From Confluentibacter citreus (GTDB lineage Bacteria; Bacteroidota; Bacteroidia; Flavobacteriales; Flavobacteriaceae), in NCBI RefSeq assembly GCF_002807055.1, contig NZ_NIXN01000001.1, positions 1,178,001 to 1,242,000 on the forward strand: 64,000 nucleotides of DNA, given 5' to 3'. Below are positions 8,368 through 16,990 of this stretch, piece by piece. A program made the translations under genes and the position numbers. How positions within the stretch are numbered: the stretch's first letter is position 1; the number at the start of each line of letters is the position of its first letter. A model generated the notes under the pieces. The model saw nothing but the letters and a program-made list of their open reading frames with translations. It searched no databases and was not told where the DNA came from.

Positions 8368-9468
8368 ATGAAACCATTTTTAACCTACACCTTTATTCTA
8401 ATTTCAATCTTTGGTTTTTCACAAGACAAAGAACATACCTCTTATTTTGATGTCAATTATTTTAAGGGAAACATAGCACTTCATAATAATGATATTCTTC
8501 ATTTAATAAAAGGACATCCTGAAGGTGTTATTTTAAGTTGGAATAAAAAATCCTACGGATTTAACGATTGGGAACAACGCTACAACTATCCAGATTATGG
8601 AGCTTCGTTTATTTATCAGAATTTAAAGAATGATGTTTTAGGAGATAATTATGCACTATACGCACATTATAATTTTTATTTTCTCAAACGGAATGTAATG
8701 ATGCGTATCGGTCAAGGTTTGGCTTTAACCACAAATCCCTACGACAAAGAAACAAACTATAGAAATAATGCTTTCGGCTCTAAATTGTTAAGCAGTACGT
8801 ATGTGATGCTTAATTATAAAACAGAACGTATTGTAGATAATTTTGGTTTGCAAGTGGGCTTGTCTTTAATTCATTATTCCAATGCAAACCTGAAAGCACC
8901 CAACACAAGTATTAATTCCATTACCTTAAACTTAGGGGTTACTTATAATTTAGATGCAGAAGAACCAGAATATGTTACAACATTATCCCAACAAGGAAAG
9001 GAAAAATTCACCCAACCATTAAAGTACAATCTGGTTTTTAGAACAGGGATTAATGAAAGTGATGTTGTTGATAGCGGACAATTTCCATTTTATATTTTTT
9101 CTGGTTATGTAGATAAACGTATCAATGTAAAAAGCGCTTTTCAATTAGGAGCTGATGTGTTTTTTTCTAATTTTTTAAAAGAATATATTTATTATAGATC
9201 GGTGTCTTATCCAGAAGAGCCTGCCACTGGGAATGAAGATCATAAACGTGTTGGTGTTTTTGTTGGCCACGAGTTGTTTGTAAACAGAACATCATTGATA
9301 ACACAATTAGGATATTATGCTTATTATCCGTTTGATTTTGAAGGAAGAACCTATTTTAGGGTTGGATTAAAACGTTATATTAATGACAAATGGTTTGGGG
9401 CTTTAACCTTAAAATCGCATGGGGCAAAAGCAGAAGCCGTTGAATTTGGAGTAGGAGTTAGATTATGA
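8368..9468 (+). CDS. Acyloxyacyl hydrolase / PagL-like lipid A 3-O-deacylase
   Basis: Outer-membrane beta-barrel protein with a Sec signal peptide (about 1-18, ending GFSQ). The stretch LQVGLSLIHYSNANLKAPN carries the PagL catalytic pattern His-x-Ser-Asn (His169, Ser171). PagL removes a 3-O acyl chain from lipid A. At 366 aa it is about twice the length of proteobacterial PagL; the C-terminal half contains further amphipathic strands and ends in a barrel-like VEFGVGVRL. Activity on lipid A is inferred from the motif only. Confidence 0.75.
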   Translation: MKPFLTYTFILISIFGFSQDKEHTSYFDVNYFKGNIALHNNDILHLIKGHPEGVILSWNKKSYGFNDWEQRYNYPDYGASFIYQNLKNDVLGDNYALYAHYNFYFLKRNVMMRIGQGLALTTNPYDKETNYRNNAFGSKLLSSTYVMLNYKTERIVDNFGLQVGLSLIHYSNANLKAPNTSINSITLNLGVTYNLDAEEPEYVTTLSQQGKEKFTQPLKYNLVFRTGINESDVVDSGQFPFYIFSGYVDKRINVKSAFQLGADVFFSNFLKEYIYYRSVSYPEEPATGNEDHKRVGVFVGHELFVNRTSLITQLGYYAYYPFDFEGRTYFRVGLKRYINDKWFGALTLKSHGAKAEAVEFGVGVRL

Positions 9469-9540
9469 TTTCAAACATAAGTTTCAGATTAAAATAATTT
9501 TAATTTGAATATATTTCTTGTCTTAACTTGTAATTATTTG

Positions 9541-9605
9541 CACGCAAAGGCGCAAAGTTTTTATAATTGGGTTTTTGATCTAGCGTCTTGGCGACTTTGC
9601 GAGAG
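9541..9605. repeat. Imperfect inverted repeat with CGCAAAGGCGCAAAG-type arms
   Basis: The left arm CACGCAAAGGCGCAAAG (9541-9557) matches the reverse complement of 9587-9603 at 14 of 17 positions; the 29-nt spacer is AT-rich. It sits alone in the 190-bp gap between the PagL-like gene and the head-GIN lipoprotein. It looks like a non-coding dispersed element (REP or MITE-like); no reading frame is present in it. Confidence 0.65.
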
Positions 9606-9658
9606 ATTCAAAGCCAAGTGAGATTTTTTTTTGAAAAATTTTGGATAATTTGAATTGA

Positions 9659-10405
9659 ATGAAAAAAACATTATACATACTAGTTTCTATATTATTGATG
9701 GCTTGCAATAGCGAAGATGCGGGAGATTGCTTTCAAACAACGGGAGCCATTATTCAGGAAGAAATAATACTTTCTGATTTTGATAAAATATTAGTCAATC
9801 GTGATATTGAATTAGTTGTAAAAGAAGGTCCAGAGCAAAAAGTAATCATTGAAACTGGTAAGAATTTATTAAATGATGTTGAAGCGGTTGTAGCCGATGG
9901 GAGACTTACTCTAACCGATAACAACAGTTGTAATTATGTTCGGGATTATGGCATTACAAAGGTGTATATAACGTCTCCAAACATTACTGAAATTAGAAGT
10001 TCAACACAGTATAACATAAGTTCGGATGGCGTATTAACCTATCCTATTTTAACCATTTTATCCGAAGATTTTAGTGCACCAGATAGTTTTACTATTGGGA
10101 ATTTTTATTTGCAATTAAATAATGATGCATTTACTATCGTATTTAATAATATATCGAATTGTTTTGTTTCGGGTACTACCAATAACTTAAATATTACTTT
10201 TGCATCTGGAGGATCAAGGTTTGAAGGCGAAAATCTTATCGCTCAAAACGTGACCTTTTGGAATAGAAGTTCAAACGATATGATTTTAAATCCGCAACAA
10301 TCTATAATAGGAAAAATCTCGGGAACAGGAGACGTGATTTGCTTAAACCAACCACCTATTGTTGATGTTGTTGAACAATATAAAGGGCGATTAATTTTTA
10401 AATAA
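9659..10405 (+). CDS. Head-GIN (DUF2807) domain lipoprotein
   Basis: A 248-aa predicted lipoprotein: the signal peptide ends in the lipobox LLMAC with Cys16 as the lipidated residue. The mature part is a DUF2807-like right-handed beta-helix, recognised from FDKILVNRDIELVVKEGPEQKVIIETGKNLL and repeated short strands with N and S turns. Such proteins are common in Bacteroidetes and their function is unknown. The 3' end overlaps ackA, which runs the other way, by 15 bp. Confidence 0.8.
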   Translation: MKKTLYILVSILLMACNSEDAGDCFQTTGAIIQEEIILSDFDKILVNRDIELVVKEGPEQKVIIETGKNLLNDVEAVVADGRLTLTDNNSCNYVRDYGITKVYITSPNITEIRSSTQYNISSDGVLTYPILTILSEDFSAPDSFTIGNFYLQLNNDAFTIVFNNISNCFVSGTTNNLNITFASGGSRFEGENLIAQNVTFWNRSSNDMILNPQQSIIGKISGTGDVICLNQPPIVDVVEQYKGRLIFK

Positions 10406-11578
10406 ATTTACCGACTGTTTAGCGATTTCCAATTCTTCATTAGTTGGAACCACCAAGATTTTTGCTTTTGAATCTTCTTTGTTGATAGCGCGAATGGTTC
10501 TTAAATCAGAATTATTTCTCTTAGTATCCAAATTAATGCCCAAAAATTCTAAATCTTCACAAATTAGTTGGCGCATATATTTTGAATTTTCACCAATACC
10601 ACCTGTAAATACAATAGCATCAAGTCCGTTTAGTGCTACAGCATAACTACCTATATATTTTTTTATCCGATAAGCGTTCATCTGTAAAGCCAATAAACAA
10701 TCGGTATTACCTTTTGAAGCCATGGCTTCAATATCTCTTAAATCGCTATAACCTGTAAGGCCAAGCATACCACTCTTTTTATTCAATAAGGCATTTATGT
10801 CCTTTAAATTGAATTTTAGTTTGTCTTTTAAATGAAAAATGATGGAAGGGTCAATGTCGCCCGATCTTGTTCCCATAATTAAACCGCCCAGAGGCGAAAA
10901 GCCTAAAGAATGATCGATGCTTTTGCCATTTTTTACAGCTGTCATACTGCAACCATTTCCTAAATGAATAGTAATTATTTTAGACTCTTTTTTGCCTAAA
11001 AACAAAATAGCTTTTTCTGAAACATATTTATGGCTTGTTCCATGGAAACCATATAAACGGATATTATGTTCGGTTAAAAATTCATTAGGAATCGCATATT
11101 TATAAGCATATTCGGGTATACTTTGATGAAAAGCGGTATCGAAAACAGCCACTTGTTTAGCATTGGGAAAAATATCTTCTGCCACTTCTATGCCTTCTAA
11201 ATTTGGAGGATTATGAAGCGGTGCTAAAGAGGATAAAAACCTTATTTTTTCTTTTACAGCTTTTGTTATTTCAGTAGTGTCGCTAAAATAACTTCCGCCA
11301 TGAACGACCCTATGACCTACAATAGAAATATCTTCTGGGGCCTGTATAACTCCTGAATCATTATCTAATAAATATTGGGATACTAATTTTAAAGCGGCTT
11401 TATGACTTAATATTTGAGTTTCAAAATCAATGGTTTCCTTTTGGGTTTTGAATTTAAAATTAGCATCATTAAAACCAATACGATCAATTAATCCAGAGCA
11501 AAGAATAGTTTCATCTGGCATGGAGAATAATTGAAATTTTAAAGAGGAGCTTCCTGAGTTTAAAACGAGTACCTGCAT
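10391..11578 (-). CDS. ackA: Acetate kinase
   Basis: Converts acetyl phosphate and ADP to acetate and ATP, the second step of the Pta-AckA pathway. The 395-aa protein has the N-terminal signature VLNSGSSSLKFQLF, the GHRVVHGG segment, FDTAFH, the ATP site HLGNGCSM and GGIGENS near the C-terminus. It is transcribed after pta with a 7-bp gap. The 3' end overlaps the convergent lipoprotein gene by 15 bp. Confidence 0.96.
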   Translation of the reverse strand: MQVLVLNSGSSSLKFQLFSMPDETILCSGLIDRIGFNDANFKFKTQKETIDFETQILSHKAALKLVSQYLLDNDSGVIQAPEDISIVGHRVVHGGSYFSDTTEITKAVKEKIRFLSSLAPLHNPPNLEGIEVAEDIFPNAKQVAVFDTAFHQSIPEYAYKYAIPNEFLTEHNIRLYGFHGTSHKYVSEKAILFLGKKESKIITIHLGNGCSMTAVKNGKSIDHSLGFSPLGGLIMGTRSGDIDPSIIFHLKDKLKFNLKDINALLNKKSGMLGLTGYSDLRDIEAMASKGNTDCLLALQMNAYRIKKYIGSYAVALNGLDAIVFTGGIGENSKYMRQLICEDLEFLGINLDTKRNNSDLRTIRAINKEDSKAKILVVPTNEELEIAKQSVNLFKN

Positions 11579-11585
11579 ATATTTA

Positions 11586-13676
11586 TTAAAGTTCTTGAGC
11601 TTGAATAGCGGTTATAATGACGGTGCTGTAAATATCATCTACTGTACACCCTCTACTTAGGTCGTTAACGGGTTTGTTTAGTCCTTGTAAAACGGGACCA
11701 ATGGCCAACGCGCCTGTTTCACGTTGCACGGCTTTGTACGTATTGTTGCCAGTATTTAAATCTGGAAAAATGAGTACACTGGCATGTCCCGCTACTTCAG
11801 AATCTGGCATTTTGCTTTTTCCAATACGCATATCTACAGCGGCATCATATTGAATAGGGCCTTCTATTTTTATGTCTGGGGCTTGTATCTTAACAATTTC
11901 TGTGGCTTCCCTTACTTTTTCAACATCAGCGCCCTTTCCTGAAGCACCGGAAGAATAAGATAACATGGCCACTTTGGGTTCAATACCAAAATCCTTAGCT
12001 GTTTGGGCAGATGAAATAGCAATTTCTGCTAACTCAGCAGCATTTGGATTTGGATTTATGGCGCAGTCACCAAAAACAGAAATCCTGTCTTCTAAACACA
12101 TAAAGAATATAGACGATACAATATTAACGCCAGGTTTGGTTTTGATGAATTGCAAAGCTGGTAACAAGGTATGCTGGGTGGTGTGCACTGCTCCAGAAAC
12201 CATGCCATCGGCGTGGCCTTTGTAAATCATCATGGTTCCAAAATAAGATACATCTGCCATCGCATCTCTAGCCATGGCTAAATTAACGTTTTTGTGTTTT
12301 CTTAATTCATAAAGGGTGTTAACATAGTCTTCAAAATAAGGTGATTTTGTAGGATATACAATGTTTACCTTTTTTAAATCCAACGGAATATCAAATTTTT
12401 CAACAAGTTCTTTAATCTTGTCTTCGTTACCTATAAGCGTTAATTTTACAACTTGTGCATTTATCAAACGAGCGGCTGCACGTAGTACGCGTTCATCATA
12501 ACCTTCAGGCAATACAATATGTTTTTTATTTTTTAAGGCACGTTGCAATAAATTATATTGAAACATTCTTGGGGTAAATATATCGGATTCGAAGGTTATT
12601 AATTTATCGGCTAGTTTATCAGTATCCACATGCTTTTCAAATGTGGCGATGGCTGTTGTGATTTTTTCGGTATTATCGGCGTATATTCTTGGTTTAATAG
12701 TACCAATACTATTGGTGACGGAATAGGTTCCTCCCTTAACACTAATGATAGGAACAATACTTGAAAGGCCTTCAATAAGTTTTAGTATGGATTCTTCAGG
12801 AATAAGTCCGCCTGTTAATATAATACCAGAAATTTTGGGATAGTTTTTCGAGATATTGGCTTGTAACGCACCAAGAATAATATCGGCGCGATCTCCTGGA
12901 GTAATTACCAAAGCATTGTCTTTTAAATGCGTTAAATAATTACGTAATTGCATGGCGCCAACACTAAAATTTTCAGAAAGATTGTGTAACATATCGTCTC
13001 CAAAAAGAACCGTTCCGTGTAATGATTTTACTATTTCTTTAATGGTAGGGCTTGATAAACTATGGATTAACGGGATAACGGTAATATCGGTATCATTGGT
13101 TATACGTTCTTTTAATAAATGCTTTAATTCCTTAAGATTATTTGGATGCACTTTATTGGTCATGATGGAAAGTACATCCGCTTCTTTTTTAAAGATGTCA
13201 TAAGCCAATTGCACATTATCAACAATGTCCTTTAAATCATTTTTATCACCTCTGGTGACGATGATTACGGGAAGTCCCAAATTTTTTGAAATTAGCATAT
13301 TGATATCTAATTCCAGATTTGAGTTTTCATGCGAAAAATCAGTTCCCTCTACTAAAACAATATCAAATTGGTCTTCAAGATGTTTGTATTTCGTAATAAT
13401 GACATCAATAACATCTCCAGATTTTCCTTGATTATACAGGTTAAGAACTTCGTTTCTAGTAAAAGCGAAGCATTTTTTGTAATCAATATTAATTTCAAAA
13501 TATGTCAATACCGTGTTGATATGGTTGTCCATGTCACCTTCATCAATGTCATCAATAATGGGTCTAAAATAGCCTACTCTTGCGGTTTTACCCAGCAGCA
13601 TACGCATAAGCCCCAACACAACAACCGATTTGCCACTACTTGGTTCAATGGCTGCAACATAAATTCCTTTACTCAT
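11586..13676 (-). CDS. pta: Phosphate acetyltransferase (long form)
   Basis: Interconverts acetyl-CoA and acetyl phosphate. The 696-aa protein is the long form: an N-terminal P-loop-like domain (about 1-220, EPSSGKSVVVLGL), a DRTGG-type domain (about 225-340) and the catalytic phosphotransacetylase domain (about 370-690), which includes LPEGYDERVLRAA and SYSSGASGKGADVEKV. It is followed directly by ackA. The region before the start is about 100 bp and shows no clear promoter. Confidence 0.96.
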   Translation of the reverse strand: MSKGIYVAAIEPSSGKSVVVLGLMRMLLGKTARVGYFRPIIDDIDEGDMDNHINTVLTYFEINIDYKKCFAFTRNEVLNLYNQGKSGDVIDVIITKYKHLEDQFDIVLVEGTDFSHENSNLELDINMLISKNLGLPVIIVTRGDKNDLKDIVDNVQLAYDIFKKEADVLSIMTNKVHPNNLKELKHLLKERITNDTDITVIPLIHSLSSPTIKEIVKSLHGTVLFGDDMLHNLSENFSVGAMQLRNYLTHLKDNALVITPGDRADIILGALQANISKNYPKISGIILTGGLIPEESILKLIEGLSSIVPIISVKGGTYSVTNSIGTIKPRIYADNTEKITTAIATFEKHVDTDKLADKLITFESDIFTPRMFQYNLLQRALKNKKHIVLPEGYDERVLRAAARLINAQVVKLTLIGNEDKIKELVEKFDIPLDLKKVNIVYPTKSPYFEDYVNTLYELRKHKNVNLAMARDAMADVSYFGTMMIYKGHADGMVSGAVHTTQHTLLPALQFIKTKPGVNIVSSIFFMCLEDRISVFGDCAINPNPNAAELAEIAISSAQTAKDFGIEPKVAMLSYSSGASGKGADVEKVREATEIVKIQAPDIKIEGPIQYDAAVDMRIGKSKMPDSEVAGHASVLIFPDLNTGNNTYKAVQRETGALAIGPVLQGLNKPVNDLSRGCTVDDIYSTVIITAIQAQEL

Positions 13677-13777
13677 AATTAGCTTGTTTTTAAAATATAT
13701 GCAAAATTAATGTCTTCATATATTTGTAAAACTGATTTATATCATACCTCTCCAAAATTACGGAAGAAAGTATGCTG

Positions 13778-14674
13778 TTATTTTGAAGTCAAATCTCTAA
13801 AAAGAGATTCTAAACTGGCATTTTTTTGGTTAAGCTGTAAAATTTTCAATTGATTATCATGTGCAAAATCAAACACATAAGCGCGCATATCTTCTGAAGT
13901 TGAAAAGGTTATCTCATATACAAAATCGTGTGTATTTATAACGTTTTTTGCTTTTGGTAATTTTAATAAAAAAGCATCTTCAACTCTATAGTCAAATTCC
14001 ACTACAACAACTTGTTCTTTACTATCACGAAGTTCCTGCAGTTTTTTATCAGCAACAATTTGTCCTTTATTTATAATGATAACACGGTCGCACATTGCTT
14101 CAACTTCTTGCATAATGTGTGTCGAGAGAAACACCGTTTTTTTCTTGCCAATGGTTTTAATCAAATATCTAATATCAACTAATTGGTTGGGGTCTAAACC
14201 TGTTGTAGGTTCATCAAGAATCAATACCTCAGGGTCATGCAATAAAGCATTGGCCAAACCTACACGTTGGCGATAGCCTTTGGAAAGTTGCCCTATTTTT
14301 TTATGCGATTCTGGAGTTAAACCCGTTTGTTCAATAACCTCATTAATTCTGTCCTTCGAAACATGATAGATATCCGCATTAAAGGACAGATATTCTTTAA
14401 CGTACATATCTAAATACAGCGGATTATTTTCAGGTAAATACCCAACACTTTTTTGAACGCCTTCAACATTACCATTAATATCATGTCCGTTAACCTTGGC
14501 ATTGCCACCATCACTTTTAATAAACGTGGTTAAAATTTTCATCATAGTCGATTTTCCGGCGCCATTAGGCCCCAAAAAACCAACTATTTCTGGGTTGTTT
14601 ATTTTAAACGATACATTATTTAAAGCTTTTTGGTTTCCGTAAAGTTTAGAAACACCTTCAACCTCTATTGACAT
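13778..14674 (-). CDS. gldA: Gliding-motility ABC transporter ATP-binding protein
   Basis: ATPase subunit of the GldA-GldF-GldG ABC transporter associated with gliding in Bacteroidetes. Residues 35-43 form Walker A (GPNGAGKST), followed by the ABC signature LSKGYRQRVGLA, Walker B VLILDEPTTGLDP and the switch histidine in FLSTHIMQEVEAMCD. A 90-residue C-terminal extension follows. The family is best matched by GldA, although the closely related generic ABC-2 type ATPases are hard to separate by eye. gldF and gldG are not next to it. Confidence 0.85.
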   Translation of the reverse strand: MSIEVEGVSKLYGNQKALNNVSFKINNPEIVGFLGPNGAGKSTMMKILTTFIKSDGGNAKVNGHDINGNVEGVQKSVGYLPENNPLYLDMYVKEYLSFNADIYHVSKDRINEVIEQTGLTPESHKKIGQLSKGYRQRVGLANALLHDPEVLILDEPTTGLDPNQLVDIRYLIKTIGKKKTVFLSTHIMQEVEAMCDRVIIINKGQIVADKKLQELRDSKEQVVVVEFDYRVEDAFLLKLPKAKNVINTHDFVYEITFSTSEDMRAYVFDFAHDNQLKILQLNQKNASLESLFRDLTSK

Positions 14675-14778
14675 ATTTAAATAGTTTGTTCAAAAATAAT
14701 GATTATATCGTGTAATGTAAGATTTGATGTTAAATCTTTAAAACTTTTGATAAAAATGAAAAAAAATAAATATTCGAT

Positions 14779-14808
14779 TTTGATATATTAAAATATTAAT
14801 TACTTTAG
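14779..14808 (+). promoter_or_regulatory. Candidate promoter for the pheA leader transcript
   Basis: TTTG (14779-14782) and TACTTTAG (14801-14808) are 18 nt apart, close to the Bacteroidetes -33 TTTG / -7 TAnnTTTG pattern. Transcription would start near 14815, about 27 nt before the leader peptide ATG. Confidence 0.45.
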
Positions 14809-14841
14809 CGGCGTAATTGGGAAAATAATAAACTCCCCCAT

Positions 14842-14919
14842 ATGAAAAGAACATATTATACATATTTTAGCAACTTTTATTTCTTTTTTAGCAAAAGGAT
14901 CGAGGCGTTGTATGTATAA
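14842..14919 (+). CDS. Phe/Tyr-rich leader peptide of the aromatic amino acid operon, 25 aa
   Basis: ATG at 14842 and TAA at 14917-14919 enclose 25 codons of which ten are aromatic (Tyr at 5, 6, 8, 13, 24; Phe at 9, 12, 14, 15, 16); nine of the twelve codons 5-16 are Tyr or Phe. It is followed by a terminator (14943-14971) and then pheA. Ribosome stalling on these codons when Phe or Tyr is scarce would leave 14899-14906 free to pair with 14945-14952 and so prevent the terminator. This is the standard architecture of a leader-peptide attenuator. Expression of the peptide itself is inferred. Confidence 0.85.
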   Translation: MKRTYYTYFSNFYFFFSKRIEALYV

Positions 14920-14952
14920 TTTATAAACTATAAATTTAATATAAGTCTCGAT
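14899..14952 (+). promoter_or_regulatory. Candidate antiterminator helix of the pheA attenuator
   Basis: ATCGAGGC (14899-14906, within the last codons of the leader peptide) pairs with GTCTCGAT (14945-14952): eight consecutive pairs including one G-U. The second strand is the 5' arm of the terminator, so the two structures exclude each other. A ribosome at the leader stop codon would cover the first strand and favour the terminator. Confidence 0.7.
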
Positions 14953-14971
14953 GAAAATCGGGACTTTTTTT
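14943..14971 (+). terminator. Attenuator terminator before pheA
   Basis: AAGTCTCGAT (14943-14952), loop GAAA and ATCGGGACTT (14957-14966) make a 10-bp stem followed by five more T residues. It ends a few bases before the pheA ATG. The core TCTCGAT-N4-ATCGGGA is shared with the terminator at 25143-25180 and with the SAM riboswitch P3. Confidence 0.85.
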
Positions 14972-14975
14972 ATGT

Positions 14976-15803
14976 ATGATAAAAACGGTTGCCATACAAG
15001 GAATTAGAGGATCTTTTCACCATATTGTTTCATTACAATATTTTGAAAAACCGGTTCGCGTTATAGAATGTATGACGTTTGATGGGGTTGTGGAATCCTT
15101 AGTGACCAATGAAAGTGATGCTGTTATTATGGCGTTAGAAAATTCCATTGCAGGATCCATTTTGCCTAATTATGCTTTGATAAATAAACATGATTTGCAT
15201 ATTGTAGGCGAACATTATTTGGATATTCAGCATAATTTGATGGCGTTGCCTAATCAAACTATTGAGGATATTAAGGAAGTGTATTCTCATCCCATGGCGT
15301 TGTTGCAATGTAAAGAGTTTTTTAAAAACTATCCGCATATTAAACTTGTTGAAGATAAAGACACTGCTGAGGTTTCAGAGCGCATTCACATACATCAACT
15401 TAAAAATGTAGGTGCTATTGCAAGTGTTATGGCTGCTGACATTTTTGAATTGGATATTTTGGCACATAGCATTCAAACCATAAAGCATAATGAAACCAGA
15501 TTTGCCATTGTTAAAAGAGTGAATTCGGAAGTGCCTGAAAATGAAATAAATAAGGCTTCCTTAAGATTTGAAGCTGATCATAAACGTGGAAGTTTAGCAA
15601 CCATATTAAATGTGATGAGCGATTGCAAATTGAATTTAACTAAGATTCAATCCATGCCCATTATAGAAACACCTTGGAAATATGCTTTTTTTGTTGATGT
15701 TACTTTTGAAACGTATGCCGATTTTAAAAAAGCAAAATCCATTATAGACATTATGGCCATTAATTTTAGAGTATTGGGCGAATATAAAAATGCTAAATTA
15801 TGA
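14976..15803 (+). CDS. pheA: Prephenate dehydratase
   Basis: Converts prephenate to phenylpyruvate for phenylalanine synthesis. The 275-aa monofunctional protein has the periplasmic-binding-like catalytic domain (about 1-185: IQGIRGSFHH, ALENSIAGS, and the catalytic NETRFAIV with Thr174) and a C-terminal ACT domain (about 195-270) for feedback control by phenylalanine. There is no chorismate mutase part; that activity is in the DAHP synthase fusion three genes downstream. Its stop overlaps the next start (ATGA). First structural gene behind the attenuator. Confidence 0.93.
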   Translation: MIKTVAIQGIRGSFHHIVSLQYFEKPVRVIECMTFDGVVESLVTNESDAVIMALENSIAGSILPNYALINKHDLHIVGEHYLDIQHNLMALPNQTIEDIKEVYSHPMALLQCKEFFKNYPHIKLVEDKDTAEVSERIHIHQLKNVGAIASVMAADIFELDILAHSIQTIKHNETRFAIVKRVNSEVPENEINKASLRFEADHKRGSLATILNVMSDCKLNLTKIQSMPIIETPWKYAFFVDVTFETYADFKKAKSIIDIMAINFRVLGEYKNAKL

Positions 15804-16945
15804 TAGAAGTAGCAGATAGATTAAATACCGTTGAAGAATACTACTTCTCAAAAAAATTAAGAGAGGTAAATTTGCTTATCGCTAATGGAAAACCTGTTAT
15901 TAATTTAGGTATTGGGAGCCCAGATATGCGACCGCCACAAAAAGTTATAGACGCCATAGTGGAAAGTTTACAAGACGCTAATGCACATAAATACCAGAGT
16001 TACCAGGGGCTTCCAGCGTTAAGGGAAGGGATGGCCGGATTTTATAAAGAACATTTTAATGTGTCTTTAAATCCGAATACCGAGATATTGCCTTTAATGG
16101 GAAGCAAGGAAGGCATCATGCACATTTCTATGGCTTTTTTGAATGAAGGTGATGGTGTTTTAATTCCGAATCCGGGATATCCAACGTATCAATCGGTGTC
16201 AAATTTAGTCGGAGCCAAAACGGTTCTTTATGAACTTGATGAAGCGAACCATTGGTTTCCGGATTTTAAAGCCATTGAAAAAAACGATTTAAGTAAGGTG
16301 AAGTTAATGTGGGTAAATTATCCACACATGCCAACAGGAGCAGGCGCCACAGATGAGCTATTTAAAGATTTAATCGCTTTTGCTAAAAAACATAATATAT
16401 TGATTATTAATGATAATCCGTATAGTTTTGTGCTGAATGATTCGCCTAAAAGTATTATGAGCATTGCTGGAGCAAAAGAGGTTTGCTTAGAACTTAATTC
16501 GCTTAGTAAAACCTTTAACATGGCAGGCTGGCGTGTCGGTATGGTTGTGGGCGATAGCAATTATATTAACCATATTTTAAAGGTTAAAAGCAATATGGAT
16601 TCTGGTATGTTTTATGGTATTCAAAAAGGCGCTATTGAGGCTTTAAAATGTTCGAGCATGTGGTTTGTTACATTAAATAGTGTTTACAGAAAACGGAGAG
16701 AGTTGGTATGGAAATTAGCAAAAGCATTAAACTGTAAATATGATGAAAATGCAACTGGACTTTTTGTTTGGGCAAAATTACCTCCAAACGTAAAATCGGA
16801 GGCATTTATAGATACAATATTAAATAACAATTATATATTCATAACGCCAGGAACCATTTTTGGTAGTAAAGGTGAAGGATATATACGGTTTTCTTTATGT
16901 GCTTCGGAAGAAGAATTGGTGGAAGCCATTTCAAGAGTAATATAA
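15800..16945 (+). CDS. Class I/II PLP aminotransferase, probably aromatic amino acid / prephenate aminotransferase
   Basis: Fold-type I aminotransferase of 381 aa. The PLP lysine is Lys237 in NSLSKTFNMAGWRVG; other family motifs are NLGIGSPDMRPP, the PNPGYPTY loop and YIRFSLC near the C-terminus (substrate-carboxylate arginine). Its place between pheA and tyrA points to transamination of phenylpyruvate and hydroxyphenylpyruvate. Substrate choice cannot be read from sequence alone. It overlaps pheA by 4 bp. Confidence 0.88.
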   Translation: MIEVADRLNTVEEYYFSKKLREVNLLIANGKPVINLGIGSPDMRPPQKVIDAIVESLQDANAHKYQSYQGLPALREGMAGFYKEHFNVSLNPNTEILPLMGSKEGIMHISMAFLNEGDGVLIPNPGYPTYQSVSNLVGAKTVLYELDEANHWFPDFKAIEKNDLSKVKLMWVNYPHMPTGAGATDELFKDLIAFAKKHNILIINDNPYSFVLNDSPKSIMSIAGAKEVCLELNSLSKTFNMAGWRVGMVVGDSNYINHILKVKSNMDSGMFYGIQKGAIEALKCSSMWFVTLNSVYRKRRELVWKLAKALNCKYDENATGLFVWAKLPPNVKSEAFIDTILNNNYIFITPGTIFGSKGEGYIRFSLCASEEELVEAISRVI

Positions 16946-16960
16946 GTTTAAATTTTAAAA

Positions 16961-16990
16961 GCTCTTTCTTTAGAGAGGGTTGAAAGAGGA
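16961..16990 (+). repeat. Variant of the pyrimidine/purine hairpin directly before tyrA
   Basis: Pyrimidine arm GCTCTTTC, loop, purine arm AGAGAGG, then GTTG and a second purine arm AAAGAGGA that ends at the base before the tyrA ATG. The order (pyrimidine arm, purine arm, GTT, purine arm, ATG) is the same as in the metF copy, but both arms have changed together. Confidence 0.5.

Noticed and set aside
14842-14919. Leader ORF dismissed as a chance short frame
   Set aside because: Considered and not accepted as chance: the clustering of aromatic codons, the terminator and the matching antiterminator before an aromatic operon argue together for a real attenuator.
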